A DNA stretch of 64,000 bases from positions 2,170,001 through 2,234,000 of the forward strand of contig JAJTUQ010000004.1 of NCBI GenBank assembly GCA_021399445.1, written 5' to 3'. Positions 51,096 to 61,327 of this stretch are shown in pieces (position 1 is the stretch's first letter; each line of letters starts with the position of its first letter). The translations under genes were made by a program, and so were the position numbers. This DNA is from Xylogone sp. PMI_703. Taxonomy: Eukaryota; Ascomycota; Leotiomycetes. The notes below the pieces were generated by a model. That model was not told where the DNA came from. It worked only from the letters and a program-made list of their open reading frames with translations, and made no database searches.

Positions 51096-51937
51096 ATGGC
51101 GACCTGGGATGAGCTGCTAGAGCGGAACAAGTGCGCAAAGCCTCTTTATCTATCAAGTCACAAATATTGACAACTTCTCAGAAAATACTCAGAAACCACC
51201 CATAAGCCCCAGCCTTACATATCAGAGTTTACAGGCCTCCCACCACCGTTCTTCATTGGTATCCCATTTCGAAGCCTACATATGCTGTCCCTAGATCACT
51301 GACAAACTAAATAGTTTCTTGTATTGACTTTCGAGTCTCAGTAGAAGATCTTCTTGGTATTAAGACAGAAGGTTAGAGCGAATTATTACTAGTATTATGT
51401 CCCTATATCCCTCTAATTAGGATTAATAGATGCTTTTATCATTCGAAACGCTGGAGGGCGGATTCGGTCAAGCTTCACCGACCTGCTCTTTATAGAAACA
51501 TTCATGAAGGAACAAGCCGTGAAAAATGTTGTTGTGATTCATCACACTGGTAACTCCATCCCCGAACAAGCAGTCCGATATTTGGCTATTCTAACTGCGC
51601 TATCAGACTGCGGCTTCACTCACAACACCGATGATGGTATCAAAGAGCAACTAAAGGCAAAGGCTCCACATCTTGCTCAAGAAATTGATCAGTTATATTT
51701 TGGTACATTCGGTTCAAGTGACATGTAAGTCTTTGCAAGTGCTTCTCCTAAGCTACCCGCAGCCAATGCATGAGCGCTGATACTAAGAATACCTGCAGGC
51801 TCGAGGAGAGTATCCGAGAATATTTGAAGTTCTTAAAGTCCCAGCCTCTTATCAAGCAAGAGATAAAAGACAAGGTGAAGGGTTATGTTTACGATATTAA
51901 AACTGGGAAACTGAATCCAGTTCCATATGAAGGCTAA
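51096..51937 (+). CDS. beta-carbonic anhydrase-like protein, copy C
   Basis: Third short beta-class carbonic anhydrase-like gene. Exons 51096-51130, 51182-51258, 51315-51371, 51430-51549, 51607-51724, 51799-51937; 546 nt, 181 aa; introns 51-74 bp, GT-AG. Starts MATWDELLERNKKYSE. Signature: C40-I-D42-F-R44, IIRNAGGRI, then H95-T-D97-C98 followed by G; ends GYVYDIKTGKLNPVPYEG. The intron positions correspond to copies A (9129) and B (48757), so all three descend from one gene. Cytosolic by absence of a signal peptide. Closest in the active-site words to copy B (both CIDFR), which fits a local duplication with inversion. Confidence 0.88.
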
Positions 51938-53101
51938 CTGGTGCTATATTATGGTGAGTAGGTAAAAGGCACACGGTTAGTACATGGTGCAAAAGTTAAA
52001 GTAAAGACATTAGTCATTCCAAAAGAAGCAATCAACGCTCCTAGGAAGTTGATAATACGTTGATATATACGCTGGAATCGTTGGAGTCCATCGTTTGAGA
52101 TAGTCCACTTTAACGTCGTGATCACACAATATTACACCTGGTCGTCCTTATTCCTAGTGCCTGTGTTGAAACTGACGGGTAAACTGACACGGATAACGCC
52201 CATGAACTTGCTGTATACGATCTAGTCCACAAACGAACAAGAACCAAAAATTCCATGATCAATAACGAAATTATATACTCGTACGTAACAGTTGATCCTC
52301 TGGTATTACTAGTCCTCTAGTTAAGTTTGCTTTTTCACTTTCATGCCAGAAGTGCTCCTTGGCGCGCACTGCACGTGGGCACCTACTCGTCCTGTAATTA
52401 GCACAGTTCGAGAATCCCAACTGGCGAACACAAACATCTCCGCCACCAGCAAGTGCTTTGGCGTGGCAACGCGCTTCGCAACCCGCCTGGCAGCTCCGGG
52501 TGAGCATTCCAGAAGCAATAGAAGTCCTCCGAGGCATTCTTGGCACATGAGTTAGGGCAGATGCCCTTGTCGCAATATTGGATCTTAGCTGGTGACGGGC
52601 GGAAAGAGAAAGAGCCTCCAGCTCAGCCAGCAAGTCGCATCCCAGCAACCGCCCACGCGCTGGGGGCAAACGCTGCTGCCAAGAAGGACAGAGGACCAAG
52701 TGAGATAAGATTCGACAACTCAGGCAGAATTGGCACTCAGCACCGGATCCAGACACGCACCAGGAACAGCTACTACACCAGGCTGACCTGCTACTCTGGG
52801 GATAGTCAGGGCGGCCAGCTCCGAACACCCTCGCTCGCTGATGCCGGATGCAAGGGGAATCGATCTGGCGCCAATAATATGGACCAAACCGTGTGTGCAG
52901 CGTCAACTGCAAGTCTAAAGAGGAATCGGATTGTGGATATGCGGCAATGCGCGTGCTGCAGGCATGGATGGATACGCAGATTTCATGAACTTCAAGCGTA
53001 TAAAATGCTCGATGTCTGCTGCAGCTTGAAAACAGCGTAGGCCAGAGCAGCCCTCGCAGAATATTGCAGTGTCAATTAATTCCGCCTACGAGTCCCAAAT
53101 C
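51938..53101. other. spacer with GC-rich island
   Basis: About 1.16 kb; 52330-52950 is clearly more GC-rich than the flanks and open on both strands (52540-53040 plus, 52271-52912 minus). On the minus strand one frame reads a signal-peptide-like LISLGPLSFLAAAFAPSAWAVAG and farther on a Cys-rich CDKGICPNSCAKNASEDFYC, but they are separated by a stop and lack an ATG. Possibly a decayed small secreted protein gene; not called. Confidence 0.4.
52999..53005 (+). promoter_or_regulatory. TATA box of RNase T2 gene
   Basis: TATAAAA, 97 bp upstream of the chosen ATG at 53102. Confidence 0.5.
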
Positions 53102-54882
53102 ATGGCTCCTCCTTCTGCATTCCTGCTCCCGTTGGCCTTTGCCGCTACTGCTGCTGCAAGCTGTAATGCTGATAACTGCTTGCGAGCGCTGCGTGCGACT
53201 GCCCGAATCGACGACGCGCGCGCCTTCTGTGCCACCTTCACCACAGAATCTGTGACGGCGACAACGGGTATTCCTTCGTATGCCGTTGCCGGTTGCACTG
53301 GCAATGTAGCCAGCAGAGTCAGCAGTGCCTGTAGCTGTATTGCTACCTCCAGCCCGGCCACAACCACGACGACAACATCTGCAACCACCTTGGCTACCTC
53401 AACGACCACTTCCAGCGCGGCCCCAACGAGCACCTATGTTCCTCCAGGCCCAAAGGTCTGCTTAAATCCCCAATTGAGCTGCCAGAATGTCACCCAGGTA
53501 CAGGACCTCTGTTGCTTCAATGCACCAGGCGGGCAGCTTCTCCAGACGCAATTCTGGGATACGAACCCAAGCACTGGTAAGTCGTGGACCTCTCTCCCAT
53601 CCATATCTGTACATAAGTCTTGCTCCAACCTGTTTGGTCTAACTTGAGTATCAAGGACCAAGCGACTCTTGGACCATCCACGGTCTCTGGCCAGACCACT
53701 GTGATGGCACGTTTGATCAAAACTGCGATCCTACTCGTGCATTCACCAATATCACAGCCATCCTCCAATCGTATAACAGGACTGACTTGTTAACGTACAT
53801 GAATAAGTACTGGAAGGATATCAACGGCAATGACGAGGGCTTTTGGGAGCATGAGTGGGGAAAGCATGGCACTTGCATGAGCACGCTAGAGCCCAGCTGC
53901 TACAATGACTATCAGCCACAGGAAGAAGTAGTGGACTTCTTCGAGCGGACAATAAGCTTATTTACCCAACTCGATAGCTACACTGTAAGTTTGGTTTCTT
54001 TTCTTTTGTCATGCCAAGCTTGTGCTATTCTTCTTCTTTGTAGAGGCAATTCCAGAGGCTGAAAAACGTATTCCAGTTCCTCAAAAACGCCGGTATTGTG
54101 CCCTCGAACACTGTTACCTATACCTTCGATCAGATCCAGAGTGCATTAACAGCAGCACACGGATTTCCCGTGACCATCTCATGCAGCGGAGGTGCACTGA
54201 ATGAGATTTGGTACCACTTTGATGTACGCGGAAGCGTGCAGACTGGAGAGTTTGTAGCCACTGTGCCAGATGGAAGCAAGTCCAACTGCGCAGACACTGG
54301 TATCAAGTACATCCCAAAGTATCAGACTACCTCCACGACTACTTCGAGTGGTACCGCCTCACCTACTTCGACTCCTACTCCTTTCCAGGGCAAGGGCTTT
54401 CTTCAAGCGTACCTCAATGGCCAAAATACTGGCTGTCTAATTAGTGCAGGTACCTGGTACACAACTGGAACCTGTGCCACGTACACTGCAACCACATCTG
54501 GTATGACGCCCCCTTGCCCCGGTCATCCACTCCCAAGTCATCAATAATTCAAGTCAAGGCTGCGGTGCACATTACTAACTTGCTGAAATAGGTGATGGTT
54601 TCACATTGAAGAGTAGCAAAGGCCCCTGTGACATAATTAATGACGTATTCTCCTGCGCCGCCGGTAATACGGCTGGTGTGTTTAGTGTAAGTTTCTACCT
54701 CCAGTTCATTCTCGTTGGGGCGGACCCGAGCTAATATATGGTAGCAACTCGATGGCTTGTTGGCATATGGAGATAGTGCGGAATTCTTTGCGGCGGCTGT
54801 ACCAACAGGAATCGTACAACAGAAAGTATCTACTACCACCAATGCAGTGGAGGTAAGCTTTGCCTGGCAAAGCCTTCCATAG
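53102..54882 (+). CDS. secreted ribonuclease T2 with extra N-terminal Cys-rich domain
   Basis: Extracellular or vacuolar RNase of the T2 family, cutting single-stranded RNA through 2',3'-cyclic phosphates. Exons 53102-53576, 53656-53984, 54044-54500, 54592-54686, 54745-54882 (1494 nt, 497 aa); introns 58-91 bp, GT-AG. Signal peptide [19 protein letters not shown]. Then a Cys-rich segment (about 21-82: [12 protein letters not shown] ... [16 protein letters not shown]), a Thr/Ser-rich linker (about 83-115), and the T2 domain with CAS I H167-G-L-W-P and CAS II E-H224-E225-W-G-K228-H229-G-T-C, so all catalytic residues are present. A second Ser/Thr linker (about 345-365) precedes a C-terminal domain of about 130 residues ending VSFAWQSLP, known in fungal T2 enzymes. 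The start at 53102 is preferred over 53069 because it begins the signal peptide. Confidence 0.93.
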
Positions 54883-56214
54883 AAAGCCTCCATATATGGG
54901 GGTGATTTTGTGTACTTAGTCATGATAGATATATAGTACTTATGATAAAACATGAATCATAGAAAGTTGACCGAGATTTACTCAAGAGTATTGCAGTTAA
55001 TAAGCCATGTGGACCCTAGTTGCATAGTTAGTGAATTGATGAGTAGGAAAAAAAACCTCTTCTATGTCTATTATGCGCTCAGCATCTCTTCCTAATTTAG
55101 CTCTAGTGCATAATCATCTCAATACGAAAGTACGGCATAGGTTGCATTTCCCTTTCAGAGGGCTTACCATAACTAGTTCCAGTAGTTCTATTAAGTACCC
55201 CACAACGCAGTGAATAAAACTTATAAAAGGCTGCTTTCTCACGCAAACCACGTTATCAGGCTTCCTCCGAGCTAGCCATATACAAGTATAAGATCGACTA
55301 TTCTCAACGTACGGCAGCCATGAGGAGGCACAGGATCTTCGAGCTCCAATCCCCAATTCGTCGGATTATCATTGGTGGAGATGGATATAACGAGACATTG
55401 AGTTTTTCCGTCTTTGTAGGAAGCAAGAAGCCACAGCATTAGGAGCAACATCAATACGGGGCAACTAAGCATTATTTCCGATGAACGGAGCAAACACGGG
55501 ACCGTCTGCCTCAATCATTGACCAAATCATACCACGCTACTCAAAGGTGAGATCTAGCGTCACAGTAAACCGTGTCAAGCTTTTTCCACGGACATTTACT
55601 GCTACGCCCCACTCCCACCGGCCCTGCTCCATGATCCTACCACATGTTGCATATAGTATGATACCTGACTATAACGATACGCTCTGGACCAGTGAAGATA
55701 TCAGCAACAAACGTGGTACTTCTCCGTTGGAGGGGGGATTGTTTTGGAATCAGAACGTCACAGGGTGACTTGCGCCAGTGTAACGTAGCCACCCACTCAC
55801 TATCCAATGGCGCATATTCCCAAGTGAGGTTGGACTTACAAGCTCGCAGAAACTGACTTGTGGAGAATATAGATCTTATCCAAAACGGTATCGACTAAAG
55901 AGCCCAATGCCTGTCCCTTGCAGTCGCTGACAGGGTAAAGGATCTTCTCATGTACCTCAAACGACCACTTGTTTTAAAAGGACCGAAAATGCTTGTCAAA
56001 CACGCAATCAAGCAGCATCATCAGACCAAGAGTGATTTTGAAACCACAAAAAATACCGGGGTTTATATGAGTTTCCGGGAGAAAGGTGCTGGAATTATGG
56101 CACCAATCGTTGCCGCTCAAAACAGGTCCACAAATACGCATATATAATATGAACTTGTAGCAGCAATTTAATATTACATCACATCTGCTACCTTTCAGCA
56201 ATCCAAAAATTACA
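54883..56214. other. intergenic spacer
   Basis: About 1.33 kb. The minus strand shows open stretches (55114-55356, 55272-55514, and to about 55650) without a recognisable domain and with a stop between them; possibly a decayed gene. Promoter of the lyase gene at the right end. Confidence 0.45.
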
Positions 56215-56967
56215 ATGCTTCGACGAGTCATCGCATCGCTCTTGCTCCCAAACCTCGGGCTCTATGCCGTTGCTCTCAATCCAGGTTGTAGCCCGGGGGG
56301 AAACTTCGACCTTTCCCACTGGGAGTTACAATTGCCCATTGGATCGGCGGGAAGTCCTACCACGATCTCAAGTTCATCCCTTCAGGGCTGTGCGGGCTAC
56401 CAAGACCCCAACCACCAGTATTTCTTCACCGAGAGTGGTGATGGCGCCCTCGTTATGAAAGTTCCAGGGTCGCCGGCTTCATCAGGCTGCGTTACTACAC
56501 CCAACAGCCAGCATTGCCGCACGGAGCTTCGTGAGGAAAATCCATCGAGTTGGGATCCAAATGCCGCAACAAACACGCTCAGTGTGACTCTTGCAGTAAC
56601 GGTGCCAGATAACAGCCAGCACGGGACTGTCATTGGGCAAGTCCACATCGATGACAGCGTATCGACCAAGCCTGTATGCGAGCTATACTACAACTCCGCT
56701 GGTGTCATTGCAATGGGTGTCGAGCAGACGAGATCGGGAGGAAACGAGGTGTTCACAACAATTGGTACTATCCCTGTGGGCCAGGTCTTCTCCTATGTCA
56801 TTTCCTATCAGTCAAACGTACTGAGTGTAAGCCTCAACGGCGGCTCTCCACACGTATTGAGCACGTTCAGCCTCGATGCACCACAGAGTTACTTCAAGGT
56901 CGGAAACTACAATCAAGGGAGCAGTGCATCAGATGTGCACTTTTTTGCCATAACTGTCCAGCACTAG
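56215..56967 (+). CDS. secreted PL7-type polysaccharide lyase (alginate lyase-like)
   Basis: Beta-jelly-roll lyase predicted to cleave uronic-acid polysaccharides by beta-elimination. Single exon, 250 aa. Signal peptide MLRRVIASLLLPNLGLYAVA. The three hallmark strands of the family are present: R102-T-E104-L-R106 (RTELR), Q142-V-H144 (QVH) and YFKVGNYNQ (226-234, with the catalytic Tyr and Gln region). Length about 250 aa equals a bare catalytic domain. In fungi such domains may act on glucuronan or other uronans rather than algal alginate, so the substrate is uncertain. ATG chosen as the only one giving a signal peptide. Confidence 0.92.
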   Translation: MLRRVIASLLLPNLGLYAVALNPGCSPGGNFDLSHWELQLPIGSAGSPTTISSSSLQGCAGYQDPNHQYFFTESGDGALVMKVPGSPASSGCVTTPNSQHCRTELREENPSSWDPNAATNTLSVTLAVTVPDNSQHGTVIGQVHIDDSVSTKPVCELYYNSAGVIAMGVEQTRSGGNEVFTTIGTIPVGQVFSYVISYQSNVLSVSLNGGSPHVLSTFSLDAPQSYFKVGNYNQGSSASDVHFFAITVQH

Positions 56968-58649
56968 GGGGAAAATCGTGCTGCTCGTATATTTTGCTTA
57001 AATGTACATAATTATTTGGATATTTATGGGGTGGACTAGTCAGGTTTATCATCTATGATGACAACGTTTATATCAAAGCTTCCCTGTCTGTTAGGTTATA
57101 AAATATGGCGCAGATTAAAACGCCACGACGTACGCGCATAAAACGTGTTTTTCTTACTTTTCGTGGTTTATTGACACCAACACTTCTGCGCAAGTCGTTG
57201 GGGCCGGTAGCCGAGCTGTATCACTCACTCAAGGGACCATGGGCTGTATCCTATCTATGCCCTTGGAAGATAGGCTTAATTCATGCGCTCTAAGTTAATA
57301 GTAACTTACTTACAAGGCCGATTTTTGTTCAGACTAGATTTATTGTATTAGGTACCTTTATTGAATAGAAATGTAAGAAAAGTTTGTATTGGTGTTTGTG
57401 TATCTTAGGTACCTAGATATCTCACTTGAGAAGCACATAATTACTGTTGCGACTTTATTATGCCTGAGGCCTCAGCGGAATCCTCCCCTCCTCTCTTGAG
57501 TAACCAAAGCTAATTTGACAGCTTCTCCAGGTTCCTATATGAAAATGTGGCCACTGAATTGCTGCATCTAACATGAAATTCTATGCACGGTCTGAACCAT
57601 AAATAAATCTGTGCAGAGCCGATCCATCCATCCATCATTCGCTGTGTGGAATCATTGCTTGGACCTAGTCCTAAGGGCGACAACATCAACATTTGAGGAT
57701 CCATCGCCATACCGGGGATTGGTTGCAATAAAAAACTTCTGTTTTCTGGGAACTCTTGTAGTTTGTTGTTCGTGCTATATATAAAATAAGTAATCACAAG
57801 TTATCGGGCTTAACACACGCTTACTCTCTCAGGAGAGGGCTCGCAGACGCAAAATTACTAGATCATCACGGAACGTAAAAAAGTACCAATGGTTTCTGTG
57901 CCCAGAGAAGGCTTGACTGGAATGACAAGAATATCAGACCTTGGACCAACCCTAGGACAGCGATTGTGAACAAAAGAATCCGTACAGTTAAACAATTCAG
58001 ACACAGCTAAGAAACTGACTAATCAATCAAAGAGAATGAGCAATTGATGCGGTGGATTGTCAAGAGCTAGGAACACATTGAATGCCTGAACCTGTAGTTT
58101 TCCTATATAAATACCCCTCAAGGGCCCGATTTCTATATTTAATCACCAGTTTTCACACCTTTTTCTGTGGTCGCTTTCTATGCCATTACTCGGGTTTATA
58201 CTTCACTGTAACTGGCTGAAAAGAGAGAAGAATACTCTTGACTTATGCTTGAATCGACCATGGGAACGATTATGCCCTGATTGTTTAGTAGAAAAGGATA
58301 TGCTGGCACAATAAGATCAGACACTACACGCCTGAGCAGCCTATGATTTCAAGAGCGATCTGAATTGGTATACTGTTCCATCTAATTTCAATAGAAAGAT
58401 GGCCATGAAAGTCGACGGGTAAGCTTATTAAATAGTAAGTTCATGGCTTAAGAATAACCCAGACTTTGTTCCAGAGGAGGATAATGATTTTGGCCATAGA
58501 GTAAGTAAAGCTAATATTGCTAAGACTTGAAAGGGGTGGTAATATGGGCTTAACTTAAGTCTCTCCTCAATTATGCTTAATCTCTAATAAGTTGTTAAGA
58601 AAAGGCCTTGTTAGGATAAGATTACGAAAGAGATTACTGAAGAAGGGTA
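56968..58649. other. AT-rich gene-poor region
   Basis: About 1.7 kb between the lyase and the transposon. Open frames (57105-57293 plus, 57510-57797 minus) have no features. Nothing recognised. Confidence 0.5.
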
Positions 58650-58674
58650 ACGTAATTCCCGGACACTCGGATCA
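58650..58674 (+). repeat. left terminal inverted repeat of the pogo-type element
   Basis: 25 bp starting ACGTAATTCCCGGACACTCG, exact reverse complement of 61303-61327; preceded by TA. Confidence 0.93.
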
Positions 58675-58889
58675 GTGCCTCACAAATTCATCCAATTCCA
58701 TCAACACCACCACTTTCAAATCAATATTTTTCAACCAAAACACGTCGCAATGCGAAAAAAGCCGGCTCCAGAGCAAGAAGGAAGGATTCTACTTGCTATA
58801 AATACACTTAAAAACCAGTGAATCGAATCGGTTCGACATACAGCACGTGCTTTTAATGTTCTTTATACAATACTCCATGCGCACATGAA

Positions 58890-59477
58890 TGTAACGTTCC
58901 TACAAGGGTTTGGGGTTATCTATCACTCAAATGATAGATGAAGGTAAAGGGCAAGAGAGTAACTTCACGAAGGTTTAGGGTAGTTACTATGAAATGCAGG
59001 TATGCTGTAAATCAATTGAGTTGAGCACGAAGCTCCTATCTACTGTAAGTTCTATCTACTTATATAGAGAGTGAATTTCCTTCGAGTCCCATTGATCCCA
59101 TTGCTCCTCCTGGGATCCGCTTATCTAATCCAGGTGCTCGCTTAATCGCTAGTACTAGCTTTTTACACGTACGAGCAAATCGCTAGCACAAGCGGAAAGG
59201 TAGTACTATTTCTCCGATAGTACTACCACCTAGCTAGTACAACCAAAGGGTTAGTACTTTAATTCCGATAGTACTATCCTTTAGCTTGTACAACCCTTTT
59301 TATAGTACTAGTGTTGAACTTGTACTATCCTTTCGCTAGTACTAGTAATGCGATAGTACTAGCGGTACCATAACCGGGGCCCTGATAGTCGTCTTATCTT
59401 ATACTTATTTAACTAAGGCGACGGCTATAGAGGCCATATAACCAAGTCGCTTGTCACAACCCTGCGGGGTCGTGACA
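58890..59477. mobile_element. nested insertion 1, probable solo LTR
   Basis: 588 bp starting TGTAACG and ending GTGACA, inserted between two copies of ATGAA (58885-58889 and 59478-59482). TG...CA ends and a 5-bp target duplication are the signature of an LTR-retrotransposon integration; no internal coding region, so a solo LTR left by recombination is the simplest reading. Removing it restores the transposase frame (HMKNRPQL). Its 3' end is an imperfect hairpin (TGTCAC ... GTGACA, 59452-59477). It is less AT-rich than the surrounding transposase. Confidence 0.78.
59148..59368. repeat. array of AGTACT palindromes
   Basis: At least eight copies of AGTACT, most inside longer palindromes such as GATAGTACTATC or CTAGTACTAG, spaced about 20-35 bp apart, plus related TAGTACAACC words. 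All lie inside nested insertion 1. Confidence 0.85.
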
Positions 59478-60227
59478 ATGAAAAATCGCCCACAATTAGT
59501 ATCTACTTATACCAAAACTTATAAATTGACCCAAATTAAGGAAGAATCACTTAAACAATAGATCTTCTCTATAAGCAAACGTAGATTACCCCTTAGACCT
59601 TCAGACGTACAATCAATAACTAATATATTGATTGCTGAACGTAAAAAGCTTACCTCTCCTCGGCCCGTAAGCAAAAACTGGTTTAAAGACTTTGTCAAAC
59701 GTTACCCAGAGTTAATTACTAAATATATACATCAATATAACTATAAACGAGCTAAATACAAAGATTTAAAGCTTATTCGAGAGTAGTTTGACAATATAAT
59801 TATTACAAAAACGTAATATAAGATTCTGGATAAAAATACTTATAACTTTGACAAGACTAGCTTTACTATAAGTATTATTACCTTTATTAAAGTAATTACT
59901 TTTTCTGATTATTATAATAAGCCTTCACTTTTAAAACCTAGTAATAAAGAATAAATAACAACCATTGAATTAATTAATATTAGTGGTTAAACTTTACTTC
60001 TTATGATTATATTCAAAAAAAAGATTAAAATCCTTAGATAATTTGATAACTTACTAGAAAGTTAAAAAATTAAAGTTAGTGATAATAGATGAACTAATAA
60101 CAATATTAACTTTAAATAACTTCAAAAAATATTTAAGCTATTCAGTAAAACTAAACTTAAAGATTAATATCGTATATTTGTTTTTGATAGCTATAATAAC
60201 CATATAACCCCTGAATTCGACTAGTAT

Positions 60228-60442
60228 TGTGGAAGAGAGAGGTGCTAAGAGGTGTTGGGGTAGTATATACAGTAATACAATACAACTGACCAATCAGAAG
60301 GCAAGGTCTGGTAGAATAGGAGTGAAGGTGGTTGATTATTGTACGGTTGTAAGAACCGTGCTCTATATACTACGTACAGGTCACATGATACGCCGTACGT
60401 ACACGTGCTACGCACGTGCCGTATACTGTTTTCCCTACCACA
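60228..60442. mobile_element. nested insertion 2, small LTR-like or MITE-like element
   Basis: 215 bp with inverted ends TGTGG ... CCACA, flanked by GTAT on both sides (60224-60227 and 60443-60446); the exact ends are ambiguous by one or two bases because AGTATT occurs on both sides. It splits the transposase between EFD-stop-Y and YIQNNIIIVCM; its removal joins them in frame. No open reading frame of its own. Ends TG...CA favour a solo LTR. Confidence 0.72.
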
Positions 60443-61287
60443 GTATTATATTCAAAACAATATTATTATTGTTTGTATGTCTTTATATTCATCTCATATT
60501 CTACAGTCTTTAGATATAAGCTGTTTTGCGGTTTTGAAGTATACATATAAAAGAAAGATAGAAAAGAAGATACACAAAGATATTCAGCATATTAAGAAGT
60601 TTGATTTCCTGGAAATATATTCAACTATACATCAACAAATCTTCAATTCAAACAATATTAGCCAAAGATTTGTAGCTATTGAGTTAGTTCCTTATGATCT
60701 TATGTTATGTCTAAATTACGAATTAGAGTTAAGGAGACTTCTACATCTCCTGGGAGCTCTTATAATAATACTGAAGCACTTTGGGTTCCAGAGACACCAC
60801 AAAACACAATTCAATTGTAAAAACAATATAAAGCTATCCAATCAAGGCTTTAGCAACATAAAAGTCCTTCTATACCTACTAAAATTACATTTACTCAACT
60901 TCTAAAGGGATGCCAGATAGCTATACATAATGCTATATTTTTGGCCAAAGAAGTGAAGAAATTAAAGGCTATCAACCAATCAATTCAACGAAAATCTAAA
61001 AGGTCTAAAAAACAAATAACCCATATAGGCTCATTGATAGCACAGAAAGCCCAAGAATTGGTTCAATTAAATGCAATTGCTCAGGAAGTGATAAGGGAGA
61101 CAAATTCAGAGAATGCGACCCAAACTATGTCAGCACCACAGCGACAGCCACCCAAGTACTCAGGGTATGGAATTGTAGAGCATAGAATTACTAAATGCCC
61201 TAGTTTAGCTAATAATTAGAGATATTACAATATAATTATTTTGTGGTTGAGTATTTGGTATTGAATATTCAAATAATGAGGGGGCTA

Positions 61288-61327
61288 ATCCGAGTGTCCG
61301 GGTGATCCGAGTGTCCGGGAATTACGT
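61288..61327 (-). repeat. right inverted repeat with a duplicated subterminal unit
   Basis: The right 25-bp inverted repeat (61303-61327) is preceded by another copy of ATCCGAGTGTCCGGG at 61288-61302, giving two copies 17 bp apart. The left end has only one copy. Confidence 0.85.

Larger units (their letters stand above)
58750..61219 (+). pseudogene. pogo/Fot1-like transposase remnant
   Basis: DNA transposase relic interrupted by stops and by two insertions. Pieces in order: MRKKPAPEQEGRILLAINTL then TGA and IESVRHTARAFNV (58750-58889), an HTH start; RPQLVSTYTKTYKLTQIKEESLKQ then TAG (from 59483); PVSKNWFKDFVKRYPEL (HTH_Tnp_Tc5-like, about 59670); YNFDKTSF with the first catalytic Asp (about 59850); VFDSYNNHITPEFD with the second (about 60186); then after the insertion NNIIIVCM ... 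LQSLDISCFAVLK (60455-60540), FVAIELVPYDL, and the C-terminal KGCQIAIHNAIFLAKEVKKLKA to 61219. Stops fit CGA/CAG/TGG turned to TGA/TAG, as RIP would do. Not functional. Confidence 0.88.
58650..61327 (+). mobile_element. Fot1/pogo-type DNA transposon, decayed, with two nested insertions
   Basis: Element of 2678 bp bounded by perfect 25-bp inverted repeats (58650-58674 and 61303-61327) and flanked by a TA dinucleotide on each side (58648-58649, 61328-61329), the target duplication of the Tc1/mariner-pogo superfamily. It holds a broken pogo-like transposase on the plus strand. Two sequences have inserted into the transposase: 58890-59477 and 60228-60442. Removing them and one duplication copy leaves about 1.87 kb, the usual size of Fot1-like elements. 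Stop codons and very high AT content in the transposase part suggest repeat-induced point mutation. Confidence 0.9.

Noticed and set aside
52271..52912. 213-codon minus-strand open frame
   Set aside because: Composition (Cys, Arg, Ser) fits a chance frame in a GC-rich island, and no family features are seen.
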